The notes below the pieces were generated by a model. That model searched no databases. It was not told where the DNA came from and saw nothing but the letters and a program-made list of their open reading frames with translations. Position numbers and translations under genes: made by a program. A stretch of DNA of 64,000 nucleotides from CAZEAC01 sp964510065 (GTDB lineage: Bacteria > Bdellovibrionota_C > UBA2361 > CAIXSY01): assembly GCA_964510065.1 (NCBI GenBank), contig CAZEAC010000008.1, positions 1 through 64,000 on the forward strand, read 5' to 3'. Below are positions 25,512-35,560 of the stretch, piece after piece; position 1 is the stretch's first letter, and each line of letters begins with the position of its first letter.

Positions 25512-26640
25512 CTGTTTTATCTTAGTGCTCTTTTGTATTGCGAGCATCGGACTGTCGGCGTTATTTATTCGCGAGAGAATTCCCGAAGCACTTGACGGTC
25601 GATCGCCGGCCGATTTCCCGAACTATTATTTTGCCGGCAAAAGATTCTTTGAGGGCCGTCCGATCTATGGAGATCTTTCAATCGAGGTAGCTGAAACGCT
25701 CGGTTGGCAGTATCACACCTACCCGGCGGATCCGCCTTCTGCCCTGCTTCTGCTGAGCCCTCTATCATTGACCGAGTATCATCTCGCGTGGTGGATTCTG
25801 TTTTGCGCGTCTATTCTTTGCATGGGTACCGCAATTTTGCTTATGGCTCGAGAGCTCAGCTTTTCATGGCCGATCACGCTCGTGTGCATTACTCTCTCTC
25901 TAGGTTCAACTCCATTTCTCTTTATGCTGTATCGAAATCACTATGAGGCGCTGATTGTGCTGCTTGCGGTGTGCGGTTGGCGCTCTTTACAGAGAGGTCG
26001 CGACATTAGTGCCGGAATATTTTGGGGAAGCGCGGCGGCATTAAAATTATTTCCGCTGCTCTGGATCCTCATGTTGTTGATCGGCCGACGTTGGCGGGCA
26101 TTCAGTGTATCATTAACAAGTTTTATTGTGCTCGTTGCCATCAGTACGCTAATTGTGGGGCGCGAGAACTCCACTCAATTTATTACCGAAGTAATTCCGG
26201 CAAGCACTCAGTGGATGGCGACGGCGGGTAATTACTCCCTTCTTTCGGTGTCATGGGCGCTATGTGGCAAACAGCTCGCCTATCTTGTCGTTGTGGCCGG
26301 AGCCGCTCTTCTGTTTATTCGCTGGCGCCGAGCGGCACATTCAGTCAATTCCCATTTCGCTACCGCATTAAGCGCGTCTCTCATTTTCTCGCCTCTTTGC
26401 TGGTTCAACTATCTAGTGCTTATGCATCCGGTGATTCTACTGCATGCCCGATCTATGATAAACGACTCAAAGACTACTCAATATCTCTTTTTGCTTCTCA
26501 CGCTGCCATTTTGGATTTTTCCCGAAGCGATCAACTTCGGCGGCTATTGGACGACCGTGATCGTATCATCATTACCGCTTTTCGCGATGATTCTGTGGTC
26601 ATTACTTAGCACTGGTAATCTCGCAAGGCACGGTCAGTAG
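25501..26640 (+). CDS. GT87 (DUF2029) membrane glycosyltransferase
   Basis: A 379-residue protein with about ten spans. Family features are complete: SPADFPNYYFAGKRFFEGRPIYGDL, YPADPPSALLLLSPLSLT and the central GRDISAGIFWGSAAALKLFP with the conserved Lys-x-Phe-Pro. Its ATG lies 11 bases inside the preceding gene in another frame. The next gene starts 13 bases after its stop. It is expected to transfer a sugar from a polyprenyl-phosphate donor on the periplasmic side; substrate unknown. Confidence 0.78.
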   Translation: MYRNCFILVLFCIASIGLSALFIRERIPEALDGRSPADFPNYYFAGKRFFEGRPIYGDLSIEVAETLGWQYHTYPADPPSALLLLSPLSLTEYHLAWWILFCASILCMGTAILLMARELSFSWPITLVCITLSLGSTPFLFMLYRNHYEALIVLLAVCGWRSLQRGRDISAGIFWGSAAALKLFPLLWILMLLIGRRWRAFSVSLTSFIVLVAISTLIVGRENSTQFITEVIPASTQWMATAGNYSLLSVSWALCGKQLAYLVVVAGAALLFIRWRRAAHSVNSHFATALSASLIFSPLCWFNYLVLMHPVILLHARSMINDSKTTQYLFLLLTLPFWIFPEAINFGGYWTTVIVSSLPLFAMILWSLLSTGNLARHGQ

Positions 26641-26653
26641 CAGTGTACCTCTC

Positions 26654-27784
26654 ATGAATTATGTCGCCTCCGAAAGAGCACCGCAACGAAACAGAGCGCT
26701 TGATGTGCTTCGAGCAATTGCGATACTGCTTGTTCTTGGAAGACATGTGCTTGTCATTCCGGAAAGCCTGCCAGGTGGCGTAAAAACCTTCTTTACCTAT
26801 TGGCAAACGATAGGCTGGATCGGCGTCGATCTTTTCTTTGTGCTAAGCGGTTATCTGGTGTCGGGCCTTCTCTTCAGCGAATTTAAGCGCGCCGGACAGG
26901 TTAACATTACACGATTCTTAATTCGGCGAGGTTTCAAGATTTATCCACCGTTCTATCTCTTTACCGCCCTATCCTTTTTAGGCGCATACTTACATTCATT
27001 TCCGTTACCATGTAAGCGCCAAGAGTTCCTTGGAGAGCTCCTTTTTCTTCAAAACTACCTCGCGGGATATTGGAACCATACCTGGAGCCTAGCGGTTGAA
27101 GAGCACTTCTACTTACTGCTTGCATTACTTGTGTTTGTCGTCCTGCGCACCCGCCAAGGAGCGAACAATCCATTTTCCTTCATCCCGTCGTTTACCGTGT
27201 TTGCGTTGATAGCGATTCTTTGCCTGCGCGCCATGACCACATACTCATTCGCACCTGAGCAGATCGACGGTACATTAATATTGAGCCACCTACGTATGGA
27301 CTCTTTACTTTTTGGAGTGCTGTTATCGTATCTACAGCACTTTAAAAAGGATGTTCTCGGTGAAATTTCCTCGCGCTATCGCGAAGGATTAGTCGTCATG
27401 GTATTCCTCGCGGTAATGGTTCCTTCGATTGCACCAATCCTAGAAAGTCGACCAATGCAGATATTCGGGTTATCGTTGCTCATGCTTGGTTTCGGTGCTT
27501 TGCTGCTTATCACGATTTCGGCACGCTCAAGTCCAGCGCCGATCGTGAGCGCACTCCTCACTCCCCTCGCCTACATAGGTCGGCAATCATACTCTATATA
27601 CCTATGGCATATGATGATATATTACCTCTCTTTGAAGATCTTTCCCGTGCAGTCTGGTTCGGCTGAGTTATTTTACCTTCAGGTAAGCTGGTACTTCGTC
27701 GGAAGCATTGCCGGAGGAGCGCTCATGGCGCTTCTCATAGAAACTCCGAGTTTGCGTATACGAAATAGATTTTTTCCAACGTGA
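26654..27784 (+). CDS. Acyltransferase 3 family membrane protein (OafA-like)
   Basis: A 376-residue, roughly ten-span protein of the acyltransferase-3 family, which moves acetyl or other acyl groups across the membrane onto sugars such as O-antigen residues. Hallmarks: NRALDVLRAIAILLVLGRHV with the conserved Arg and His, WIGVDLFFVLSGYLVSGLL, and WSLAVEEHFYLLLALLV, then RMDSLLFGVLLSYL. No C-terminal SGNH domain is fused. It sits in a run of glycosyltransferase genes and probably O-acylates the same glycan. Confidence 0.92.
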   Translation: MNYVASERAPQRNRALDVLRAIAILLVLGRHVLVIPESLPGGVKTFFTYWQTIGWIGVDLFFVLSGYLVSGLLFSEFKRAGQVNITRFLIRRGFKIYPPFYLFTALSFLGAYLHSFPLPCKRQEFLGELLFLQNYLAGYWNHTWSLAVEEHFYLLLALLVFVVLRTRQGANNPFSFIPSFTVFALIAILCLRAMTTYSFAPEQIDGTLILSHLRMDSLLFGVLLSYLQHFKKDVLGEISSRYREGLVVMVFLAVMVPSIAPILESRPMQIFGLSLLMLGFGALLLITISARSSPAPIVSALLTPLAYIGRQSYSIYLWHMMIYYLSLKIFPVQSGSAELFYLQVSWYFVGSIAGGALMALLIETPSLRIRNRFFPT

Positions 27785-27836
27785 CTGACGTTCCCAGAGC
27801 TACTGCAATGTCGCAACACTTTCAATTGAAGCAACA

Positions 27837-29390
27837 ATGACATCAAAAGAACTTCCGACAAAATACCTAACATGGACCTGTCTGGTGGCGGTTCTGATTT
27901 TGGCGCTTACTCTTCGATTTTGGAAACTGGGTCAGACTTTTTGCAGCTCTGACTCCGTACAGCTCGCCACTTTTATTACCTACATGAAAGGCTACGCTTG
28001 GATGCCGGGCCTCCCTTATGGAGTGATGAATGCGCTGATAGTAAAAATATACGTCACGCTGCAGCTCTTGGCGGGAACGACACTGGACGAATTTGTGTGG
28101 TATACACCAATCGCACTTTTCGGAAGTCTGCAGTGCCTCATTACTTACTTTTTCCTAAGAAAAATTGAGCTTTCCAGTATCAGCGCATTGGTCGGGGCGT
28201 TAATTTCGGCGACAATTCCAATCCATATCGGGCTTTCGCGTTATATGTGGGGGAATGATGTTTTTGGCAATTTCTTTCTACATTTCGCACTGCTCGGACT
28301 GATTTCTTATTTTCGAAGCCCCTCCAAGAAAGGAGGAGTTCTCGCCGGACTGGCGATTTCAATGTACCTCACGTCGCACGTTCTGATAGTACCATTTTTC
28401 ATGCTGTCTGCGATCTGCCTCCTCCTTTACACGAACCAAGAGAACCGCACTTCAAGGCTCGAAGCGCTGCGAGACACTCTGCATCGTTGTGTGACAAACC
28501 GACTATGGCTCTTTCCCGTTCTAAGTATTCCGCTTTTTGTTCAAGCTCTCGCGCATACGTATTCAGAGCCAAAAGTTCCTTTCGTAAATATCCTAAGAAA
28601 TCTTCAAGAGCTTCTTCGCGGAGAGGGTTTATTCTACGCACTTTTAATCATGCTGTCTGTGGCCTGGCCTTTTGTACAGCGACGCGCGCGAACTCGCGAA
28701 CAGTGGCTTCTTTGGTGGACAGGTGTCGTCTATACAGTACCGCTCATTCTTACCGGCAATGCGGCACACTGCGTTTTCGAATATCTTTACATAGGATCAT
28801 ACTTTTTCCTGATGCACTTTCTTACGGTCATCGATCGGCTTGGTCGTCGCGCTCGTGTGACAGGAATCGCATTGACCTGTGCCGCGATTTTTCTAACGAT
28901 GCCGGCCATTCTCGCTAATTTTTATCGATTTCCTGCATCCTTCAACTTCGCCTATGTCGATGTCCCGCGAGGACAAGAACGTCCTGATTGCGGTGTAAAA
29001 GCCGCCGCGTATATAGTGCGTAGTGAATCAACTCGAAAATATAATATCCAAGCTCTTCACCCCTACGTTGAACCACCAGTAATCGAGTATTACTTTTTAC
29101 AGCAGGGGATCGGATACTGGGATATCGATGATGAACGAGCCGTAAAAGCCTATAAGAACAGCGCACACCTTTCAGATCTCTTGCTTCTCTCTCAATGGCA
29201 GCGAAAAGCGATTGACGCCGAGGGACTTTTTTGCCCCTGGATCGGCATTGAAGATATGGGCGCGGTTCAAATGTATCTTTATCGGAACTGTTCGGAAAAA
29301 CCGATATATCGTTCGGTCAATGCACGCGAATACAACATGCTTTTTGATCAAACATTTGCTTTGAAGGCGTGGCTCAACGCGTGGGATTAG
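27837..29390 (+). CDS. GT-C-like (PMT/ArnT-type) membrane glycosyltransferase
   Basis: A 517-residue protein with about eleven spans. The first loop has FCSSDSVQLATFITYMKGYAW with an acidic residue after the first span, as in PMT and ArnT. A second loop has SRYMWGNDVFGNFFLHFAL, resembling the R-x-x-x-x-N/D region of GT39 proteins. A periplasmic C-terminal domain of about 110 residues follows the last span (EYYFLQQGIGYWDIDDERAV). It belongs to the plus-strand run 23014-31390. Specificity is unknown. Confidence 0.65.
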   Translation: MTSKELPTKYLTWTCLVAVLILALTLRFWKLGQTFCSSDSVQLATFITYMKGYAWMPGLPYGVMNALIVKIYVTLQLLAGTTLDEFVWYTPIALFGSLQCLITYFFLRKIELSSISALVGALISATIPIHIGLSRYMWGNDVFGNFFLHFALLGLISYFRSPSKKGGVLAGLAISMYLTSHVLIVPFFMLSAICLLLYTNQENRTSRLEALRDTLHRCVTNRLWLFPVLSIPLFVQALAHTYSEPKVPFVNILRNLQELLRGEGLFYALLIMLSVAWPFVQRRARTREQWLLWWTGVVYTVPLILTGNAAHCVFEYLYIGSYFFLMHFLTVIDRLGRRARVTGIALTCAAIFLTMPAILANFYRFPASFNFAYVDVPRGQERPDCGVKAAAYIVRSESTRKYNIQALHPYVEPPVIEYYFLQQGIGYWDIDDERAVKAYKNSAHLSDLLLLSQWQRKAIDAEGLFCPWIGIEDMGAVQMYLYRNCSEKPIYRSVNAREYNMLFDQTFALKAWLNAWD

Positions 29391-29473
29391 GTAGCCCACC
29401 TCGTATCCGCGGTGTATAGTGAATGAAGATTTCATTGCTTGTTCACGCATAAGCGTTCTCGGTAGGATTGTAC

Positions 29474-31390
29474 ATGTGCGGAATTGTGGGCGTATGCGCG
29501 GCGAACCTTTTTTCAATCGGCGCGCACGCGCGCGCTCGCGCAATGTCGGCGCTCAGCCATCGAGGTCCCGACGCCCAGGGGTTATATGCTTACGATGGTA
29601 AAGTCTCGACTTCATCTGATGATGCGGGTCTTAACCCCTGTAAAGTTTTCTTGGGGCACAAACGGCTTTCGATACTCGATCTCTCACCGCGCTCGCATCA
29701 ACCGATGCGCAGCGCGGATAATCTGGCGGTGCTCGCATTCAACGGCGAGATCTACAATTTCAAAGAGCTGCGTGGCGAGCTTCAAACGCTTGGAGTAGCT
29801 TTTCAAACGACAGGAGATAGCGAAGTCATTGTCGAAGGATATCGTCGATGGGGAACCGGGTTATTTTCAAAACTCGTCGGAATGTTTGCTCTGGCACTCC
29901 TCGACCTTCAAAGGCAATCGCTCTTTCTTGTAAGAGATCATTTTGGAATCAAGCCGCTCTATTATCGACTCGGCAATCACAAGCTCTATTTTGCATCAGA
30001 AATTGCGCCGCTTCTTGCGATTGCGGAACATACTCCGGCCATAAATCAGGCCATGACGTATTCTTATTTAGTATCGGGCATCACTGATAATTCGGCGGAG
30101 ACATTTTACGATCAAATTCATCAGCTGTCAGCGGCACACTACGTGGAGCATTCTCTTGTCGCCACTCACCTCTCCAATATCACTCCAATTCGCTACTGGT
30201 ACCCGCCGCAATCGATTAATAGTGATATTACGTATGAGGAGGCGAGCGCACAGATACGCGAACTATTTCTTCGTAGCGTCGCGTTGCATCTTCGAAGTGA
30301 CGTCTCGGTTGGGGTACTCTTGTCGGGAGGAATCGATTCTTCGGCAATTGCATGCAGCATCAAGCATCTTGTTCCAGAAGCGCCGATCGAGACGTTCAGT
30401 TTTATTTCCGATAATCAATCGATCAATGAAGAGCGCTGGATTGATATTGTAAGTGTCGCCACCGGCTACCGATCGCATAAAGTCTCATTCAATTTTCGGG
30501 CAAATAGCGACGATTTGAACGCCTTTATTCGCGCGCAAGGAGAACCAATTCCCACCTCGACGGTACTCGCACAGTATGCGGTTTTTCAAGCGGTTTCTAA
30601 AGCAGGTTATAAGGTCGTGCTTGACGGGCAAGGGGCGGATGAATTGTTCGCCGGCTATATTCCATTTATTCTTAATCAGCTTATTACCCTATTGCACGAC
30701 GGCAACTTCGGGCGCGGATTCAGTTTGCTCTATTCGCTGCTCGCGGGAAAAACGGCGCTTTCAAATCCATTCGTCAAAATTATCGAGAAGTGCACTAGAG
30801 TAATTTCAAGGAGAATCCACGGACATTCATCAATCAGTTCGATTTTCGATAAGAAACAGCTCTCTTTGCTTGGATGCACGGCGCCCGCATTCGCCTCACC
30901 GGCGCTTCCCCTGCGTCAGGCTCTCAACGCGGCGTTCTACTCGACACGTCTACCCATGCTCCTAAAATGGGAAGATCGTAGCTCAATGGCCCATTCAGTC
31001 GAAAGTCGTGTGCCATTTCTGTTACCTGAGCTGGTCGCCTTTGTACAAACGCTTCCGACAGACTACTTTGTTGACGATCGTGGCACCACAAAGTCGGTGT
31101 TCCGAGACGCCATGAGAGGCATTTTGCCCGATCAAACTCGCGCCAGACGAGACAAGCTCGGATTTGCCACGCCCGAGGCTCAATGGCTTCGCGCGAATCG
31201 GGCTGCGGTATGCGCAACGCTCAGAAGATTCGATCCACTGCATGCTCCTTTGCTCGAGCCAACACGCCTTGCCTCGTTTATCAGCGAATTTGAACGCGGT
31301 GCCACACCGTCCAATGAAAGTGTATGGAGACTGTTTTGTTTGGCGGCTTGGGTTGAACAGTGCGTTCTCAGAAAATCGTTGGCTGCTTAG
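29474..31390 (+). CDS. asnB: AsnB-type glutamine amidotransferase (1)
   Basis: Class II glutamine amidotransferase/asparagine synthetase, 638 residues. The start is the second candidate (29474), because removal of Met1 exposes the nucleophile Cys2 (MCGIVG) and GGTAGGA is correctly spaced at 29461-29467. HRGPDAQG, FNGEIYNF and SGDSEV-like TGDSEVIV form the glutaminase site. The synthetase half has the PP-loop SGGIDSS beginning at Ser284. In polysaccharide loci such enzymes amidate uronic acids (as WbpS does) rather than make asparagine; the dehydrogenase at 52920 could supply the substrate. It overlaps the convergent GT4 gene by 4 bases. Confidence 0.92.
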   Translation: MCGIVGVCAANLFSIGAHARARAMSALSHRGPDAQGLYAYDGKVSTSSDDAGLNPCKVFLGHKRLSILDLSPRSHQPMRSADNLAVLAFNGEIYNFKELRGELQTLGVAFQTTGDSEVIVEGYRRWGTGLFSKLVGMFALALLDLQRQSLFLVRDHFGIKPLYYRLGNHKLYFASEIAPLLAIAEHTPAINQAMTYSYLVSGITDNSAETFYDQIHQLSAAHYVEHSLVATHLSNITPIRYWYPPQSINSDITYEEASAQIRELFLRSVALHLRSDVSVGVLLSGGIDSSAIACSIKHLVPEAPIETFSFISDNQSINEERWIDIVSVATGYRSHKVSFNFRANSDDLNAFIRAQGEPIPTSTVLAQYAVFQAVSKAGYKVVLDGQGADELFAGYIPFILNQLITLLHDGNFGRGFSLLYSLLAGKTALSNPFVKIIEKCTRVISRRIHGHSSISSIFDKKQLSLLGCTAPAFASPALPLRQALNAAFYSTRLPMLLKWEDRSSMAHSVESRVPFLLPELVAFVQTLPTDYFVDDRGTTKSVFRDAMRGILPDQTRARRDKLGFATPEAQWLRANRAAVCATLRRFDPLHAPLLEPTRLASFISEFERGATPSNESVWRLFCLAAWVEQCVLRKSLAA

Positions 31391-32553
31391 GCGAGCGAAC
31401 GATTATACAGCTCATCGATTTTCTCCAAGAATGGTTCGCGGGCGAAGCGTTTCACAATATGGCTTCGAATAGTGTGCGGGTCAAAGTGTAGATCCTCGCG
31501 CATAAATCGCTTCATTGCGTCGACACACGCGGCGTTATCATTAGGCTCAATCATGATTCCGCAACTCGAATCGACGATGAATTCCGGCCCGCCGCAACGG
31601 GTGGTAATTACCGGAAGTCCCGTGCTCATGGCCTCTGCGAGGCTTACACCGAACGTCTCAAAGTCACTCAAAGAAATATATACCGAAGCACGATGAAGCT
31701 CTTCGCGTACTTTGCTTCGCGAGCATTGTCCCAAGAGCTCACACCACGAGCCGATATTAAGACGATCTATCTCTTTTACAAGGTGCCCATACTCCGGGCC
31801 ATCACCGCCTATTCTCAATTGAAAGTTACGAAACCCCTGCTCTACAAGAGTGGCCGCCGCCTGAAGCATTTGCGGAATATTTTTCTCCTTACTAAGACGT
31901 GACATGCTGAGAAACACTCGTCGTTCAGACGAGGATGAATTCTCTTCAAGTGAAAAAAATTGAGTATCAATAACGTTCCCAAGCACTTCACAGCGCAAGC
32001 TGGGAATCTGTGATTCAATCTCCTGCTTCAGACTTGGACTTACCGCAATCACACATCGCGCCGAGGTAAGTGCTTGTCGAAATCGTTCAATGCCGGTACT
32101 ATTCTCGAAATGTAACAACCGCGGCAACATATGTTCCGTGACGACCACAGGCAGTTTTAGCTTCTCCACGGCCAAAGAGACGGCATACGCAGTAGGGAGA
32201 GCGACATGAGCATGTATCAATTCCGGCATTCCCCATTTCGCGATAATCTGTTCGATTCCGAGCTGACATCGGGCGACATAATGATTCCACCATGCGCCTA
32301 TTGGAAAATGTCTCAGAGGATCAAGCGCTCCGCCCTCAAATACTGGAAAAGGATACACCGATCGATCAGCAGCGCGCTCCGTGGGCCACGTCCTCTTCCA
32401 ATACCAACGCCAATTTCTACCAGGAACAAGTACCGCGACCTCGTGTCGCGTATGCAATGCCTCTGCCTGGTCGGCGATAAAATTTCCCAACGACGATTCA
32501 ACGCTATCCGGCCACCATGGTGAAACAATCAGCAGTTTCCGTTTCTTTGCCAT
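31387..32553 (-). CDS. GT4 family glycosyltransferase
   Basis: A 388-residue GT-B enzyme. N-terminal KLLIVSPWWPDSVESSLGNF and AEALHTRHEVAVLVP are typical of GT4; IHAHVALPTAYAVSLA places the acceptor loop. The C-terminal half has FLSMSRLSKEKNIPQMLQAA, the EX7E-like FETFGVSLAEAMSTGLPVITT with both glutamates, and GGPEFI. Last gene of the operon 36661-31387 that begins with the 4,6-dehydratase, 9 bases after the GT2 gene, so it probably uses or extends with the amino sugar made there. Confidence 0.9.
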   Translation of the reverse strand: MAKKRKLLIVSPWWPDSVESSLGNFIADQAEALHTRHEVAVLVPGRNWRWYWKRTWPTERAADRSVYPFPVFEGGALDPLRHFPIGAWWNHYVARCQLGIEQIIAKWGMPELIHAHVALPTAYAVSLAVEKLKLPVVVTEHMLPRLLHFENSTGIERFRQALTSARCVIAVSPSLKQEIESQIPSLRCEVLGNVIDTQFFSLEENSSSSERRVFLSMSRLSKEKNIPQMLQAAATLVEQGFRNFQLRIGGDGPEYGHLVKEIDRLNIGSWCELLGQCSRSKVREELHRASVYISLSDFETFGVSLAEAMSTGLPVITTRCGGPEFIVDSSCGIMIEPNDNAACVDAMKRFMREDLHFDPHTIRSHIVKRFAREPFLEKIDELYNRSLA

Positions 32554-32562
32554 AGCGAAAAT

Positions 32563-33537
32563 CTAAATCGTTACTGACTTCGGATGAACAACCGAGCGAA
32601 GCATCATCTTCAATTTCTTAGTGACCTGACCAATCACGAAGCGAACGCTTTTTCCAAGATAGCGCAAGACCATCAAAAGAACATCGCTTCGTCGATAACG
32701 AATTCCTTCGCCGAGCGCTCGGACGAATGCCTGAACGCTGAGGAGATAGTGACTCTTCATGAGTAGTCCCAGCGCAGATTTGCAGTATACCAGCGCCAAT
32801 TCCTGCTGCCGACTTTCAAAACACGGATGTTGATGAAGGACCGCAATCAGCTCTCCACAAAAAGCCGCGGACTCACTTTTGCAAAGCCTTCGAACTTTCA
32901 CGCTATCCTGCTCCGGATGCTGCCGTCCTCGCACAAGTACTTCACGCATATGATAGAAAGGATAGTGATAGCTGAAACGCAACCACATGTCATAGTCTTG
33001 AACCGTACGAAGTCGCGGATTGAATAAACCGACTGTATCGAATGCTACTTTCGGCACAAGCACGGTACAGCCGTGAATTGGAGTCGCGGCGAGCAGTGCC
33101 GGGGCAATCATTTCAGGTTCCGGTGCGTCAACGTGCACCGTGGCAATGATATTCGACAACGCATTTATAAGGTCAAAATCACTATACAGCACGGTCTTCT
33201 TGCCAACCGTTTCGAGGAATTCAATCTGCTTCTCGATCTTATGGGGATAGTAGACATCATCATGACTAAGCCAAGAAATGTACTCGCCATTTGACGCCTG
33301 AATGCCGTAATTGAGCGCCGTCGCGACACCGCCATTTTCCTTTAGGCGATACACTATACTATTGCCATAGGACTGCGCGATCTTTTCGGTCGCGCCATCG
33401 TCACTGGATCCATCATTAACAACAATTATTTCGCAGTGTTTGTACGTCTGCTCCAACGCGCTATTGATGGCCTCGCGCATGTAGTTTGCCCCGTTGTAAA
33501 CGGGGATGATAATGGAGACAAGAGGCTTATCATTCAT
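32563..33537 (-). CDS. GT2 family glycosyltransferase
   Basis: Inverting GT-A enzyme, 324 residues from the ATG at 33537. This start is chosen because it gives MNDKPLVSIIIPVYNG and clears the upstream epimerase stop by 7 bases; a longer frame to 33579 would overlap it. NDGSSDDG binds the nucleotide and SWLSHDDVYYPHKI contains the DxD-type metal site; QDYDMWLRFSYHYPF matches the acceptor W/ED-type motif. It lies between the 2-epimerase and a GT4, so the UDP-amino sugar is a plausible donor. Confidence 0.88.
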   Translation of the reverse strand: MNDKPLVSIIIPVYNGANYMREAINSALEQTYKHCEIIVVNDGSSDDGATEKIAQSYGNSIVYRLKENGGVATALNYGIQASNGEYISWLSHDDVYYPHKIEKQIEFLETVGKKTVLYSDFDLINALSNIIATVHVDAPEPEMIAPALLAATPIHGCTVLVPKVAFDTVGLFNPRLRTVQDYDMWLRFSYHYPFYHMREVLVRGRQHPEQDSVKVRRLCKSESAAFCGELIAVLHQHPCFESRQQELALVYCKSALGLLMKSHYLLSVQAFVRALGEGIRYRRSDVLLMVLRYLGKSVRFVIGQVTKKLKMMLRSVVHPKSVTI

Positions 33538-33544
33538 CGATTGT

Positions 33545-34612
33545 CTAATAGGCGTGTAAAATCTTACACACCGTATCACTTACATTTTCACGCAAATATT
33601 CCTCGGGTACGACCCAATTACCGGAGCGGGCAAGTGCCACCGTAAGGCAGGAATAAATGGAGTCGGGGTCAGAGCCGCTTATAATATTACTTCCGCACTC
33701 GACGGTTTCCGGTCGTTCTGTAACATCACGTAAGGTTACCGTCGGCACAAAGAAGATACAGCATTCCTCCTGGACCGTTCCACTATCGCTCAGAACACAA
33801 TGTGCATTCTTTTGTAGTTTGACAAAATCAAATAGCCCTAACGGCTCGAGTAGTTTAATGTTCTTGGAAACTCGCATCGACTTATTAAGCTTTGATCTCG
33901 TTCTCGGATGAACTGACCAGATGATCGGCAGCTTATATTTCTTTACAAGCAACTCAAAAGCCTTTAGGAAACTCCTTAAGCGCCTAGGCTCGTCGACGTT
34001 CTCCGCGCGGTGTAACGTAATTAGGAAGTAAGAGCCTTTTTTAAGTTTAAGGCGCTTGAGCACGTCACTTTGTTCGATAGGCTCCGCGAAGGTATCGAGC
34101 ACTTCCTTGATTGGATTTCCCGTCACATAAATTCGTTGCCCCTCGATTCCCTCCTTGATCAGATTTTGCCGACTTCTCTCGGTATACGGCATAAGTATGG
34201 TACTGCTGTGATCGATAATGCGCCGATTGGTTTCCTCAGGCACACGATCATCATAGCAGCGATTACCCGCTTCCATATGATACACCGGAATTCCCATGCG
34301 TTTCGCGACGACGGCAGCCAGTCCGCTGTTGGTGTCGCCCAGAATAAGGACTCGATCAGGACGTTCTTTCTTAAGCAGCACTTCAGTGTCAACCAAAATT
34401 TTGCCGAACTGCTGCGCGAAAGTCCCTAACGCACCAAAGTGGTAATCCGGTTTCCTTACTCCCAATTGCGAGAAAAATATTTCGTCCAAATTCTTATCGA
34501 AATTTTGACCGGTGTGCACCAGCCGATGTTCGGCAAACTTGTCGAGTTTCTCAATAATTAAAGAAAGCCTGATTATTTCAGGCCGAGTCCCCAGAATGGT
34601 TACAATTTTCAT
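33545..34612 (-). CDS. UDP-N-acetylglucosamine 2-epimerase family (WecB/FnlC-like)
   Basis: Non-hydrolysing C2 epimerase of UDP-amino sugars, 355 residues, GT-B fold. GTRPE is at 8-12, RVLILGDTNSGLAA and YHMEAGNRCYDDRVPEETNR in the centre, and SDSGTVQEECCIFFVPTVTLRDVTERPE holds the UDP-binding residues. Its gene partners, a CapE-like 4,6-dehydratase and an RmlD-like reductase, make it more likely the last step of a UDP-L-6-deoxy-amino-sugar route (L-FucNAc, or L-RhaNAc/L-QuiNAc) than a plain ManNAc epimerase. It overlaps the reductase stop as ATGA. Confidence 0.9.
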   Translation of the reverse strand: MKIVTILGTRPEIIRLSLIIEKLDKFAEHRLVHTGQNFDKNLDEIFFSQLGVRKPDYHFGALGTFAQQFGKILVDTEVLLKKERPDRVLILGDTNSGLAAVVAKRMGIPVYHMEAGNRCYDDRVPEETNRRIIDHSSTILMPYTERSRQNLIKEGIEGQRIYVTGNPIKEVLDTFAEPIEQSDVLKRLKLKKGSYFLITLHRAENVDEPRRLRSFLKAFELLVKKYKLPIIWSVHPRTRSKLNKSMRVSKNIKLLEPLGLFDFVKLQKNAHCVLSDSGTVQEECCIFFVPTVTLRDVTERPETVECGSNIISGSDPDSIYSCLTVALARSGNWVVPEEYLRENVSDTVCKILHAY

Positions 34613-35535
34613 ATCGTTCCTAAATTGACTAGGGCAACTTCTCTAATCATCTCCTCAAGAGTCGGAGAGCTCTGATACCCGGCGACACGCCAAAGCTCCC
34701 TGTTATAACTCTCATTCTCTGTCGCAAGCGTTCGATCGACTTTGTCATGTTTCGCAGATTTTGCAATGCGTAAGTCACCTCGGCGATAAGCGCGCGCAAA
34801 CAGCTCGAGGAGCTCGGCTTTTGACATACTATCGCCAGGTACTATGTGCTGAACTCCAGGTTTAAATTTATCACGAAGTATTATTGATTCGACAAGTTTG
34901 GCCCAGTGCAGCGAAGTAACTCCATTCCATAAATGTTGCGTAAAGCCTGGCACCGTACTTCCCTCGGAATGCCCTAAAAACCATTCAAGCAACGAACGTT
35001 TCGTACGCATTTCAGGGCCAATAATTGAACAGCGCAAGATTTGAACGTGTGCCGAGTGCGCTTCACCAAGACTTTTTGATTTGCCGTATATGTCAGTAGC
35101 ATCCTGCTCATCTGATTCTAAGTAGCGCCCACGAGCGCCAGAAAAGAGGCAGTCAGTCGAAGGATGAATCGCACGAATACCGCGAGCTTCCGCAACTTCC
35201 GCGATGCAATGAGGAAGGAGGCTATTTATAAGAATCGTGCGTTCGATACTGCGAAAATCCTTCTTGTCGATGTAAAACTTCACCATGCCAATTGCATTGA
35301 CTATCCACTCGGCACCTTTGACAATTCTATGAAGCTCGTCAGCACGGTGAATTGCGGCGTCAAAATGCTCAAACGCCACCGCAGGAAAAAATTTTTTCAG
35401 TGCCTGCTCATCACCTTGCCTATAATAGGTGGCAGTTAACGCAACGTTGCTGTTTTTACTAAAGTAATGCAGCAACATTCCGGCCAACATTCCCGTGGAA
35501 CCAAGAATTGCAATATGTACCTTCTTTTGTGGCAT
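34609..35535 (-). CDS. RmlD-like SDR reductase of the amino-sugar trio
   Basis: A 308-residue extended SDR. Cofactor loop LGSTGMLAG at 11-19, HPSTDCLFSG at 124-133, and catalytic Tyr150 and Lys154 in IYGKSK. It lacks the C-terminal cupin domain of CapF/FnlB (about 370 residues), and its size fits the WbvR type, an RmlD homologue used for UDP-L-rhamnosamine/L-quinovosamine. Flanked by 4,6-dehydratase (25 bases upstream) and 2-epimerase (ATGA overlap), so it should reduce the 4-keto intermediate. Confidence 0.85.
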   Translation of the reverse strand: MPQKKVHIAILGSTGMLAGMLLHYFSKNSNVALTATYYRQGDEQALKKFFPAVAFEHFDAAIHRADELHRIVKGAEWIVNAIGMVKFYIDKKDFRSIERTILINSLLPHCIAEVAEARGIRAIHPSTDCLFSGARGRYLESDEQDATDIYGKSKSLGEAHSAHVQILRCSIIGPEMRTKRSLLEWFLGHSEGSTVPGFTQHLWNGVTSLHWAKLVESIILRDKFKPGVQHIVPGDSMSKAELLELFARAYRRGDLRIAKSAKHDKVDRTLATENESYNRELWRVAGYQSSPTLEEMIREVALVNLGTI

Positions 35536-35560
35536 GAGAGCTTATGTCAGCGTTTCGGAG

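Noticed and set aside
33538..33579. Longer start for the GT2 gene
   Set aside because: The first 14 residues are not family-like and overlap the 2-epimerase stop.
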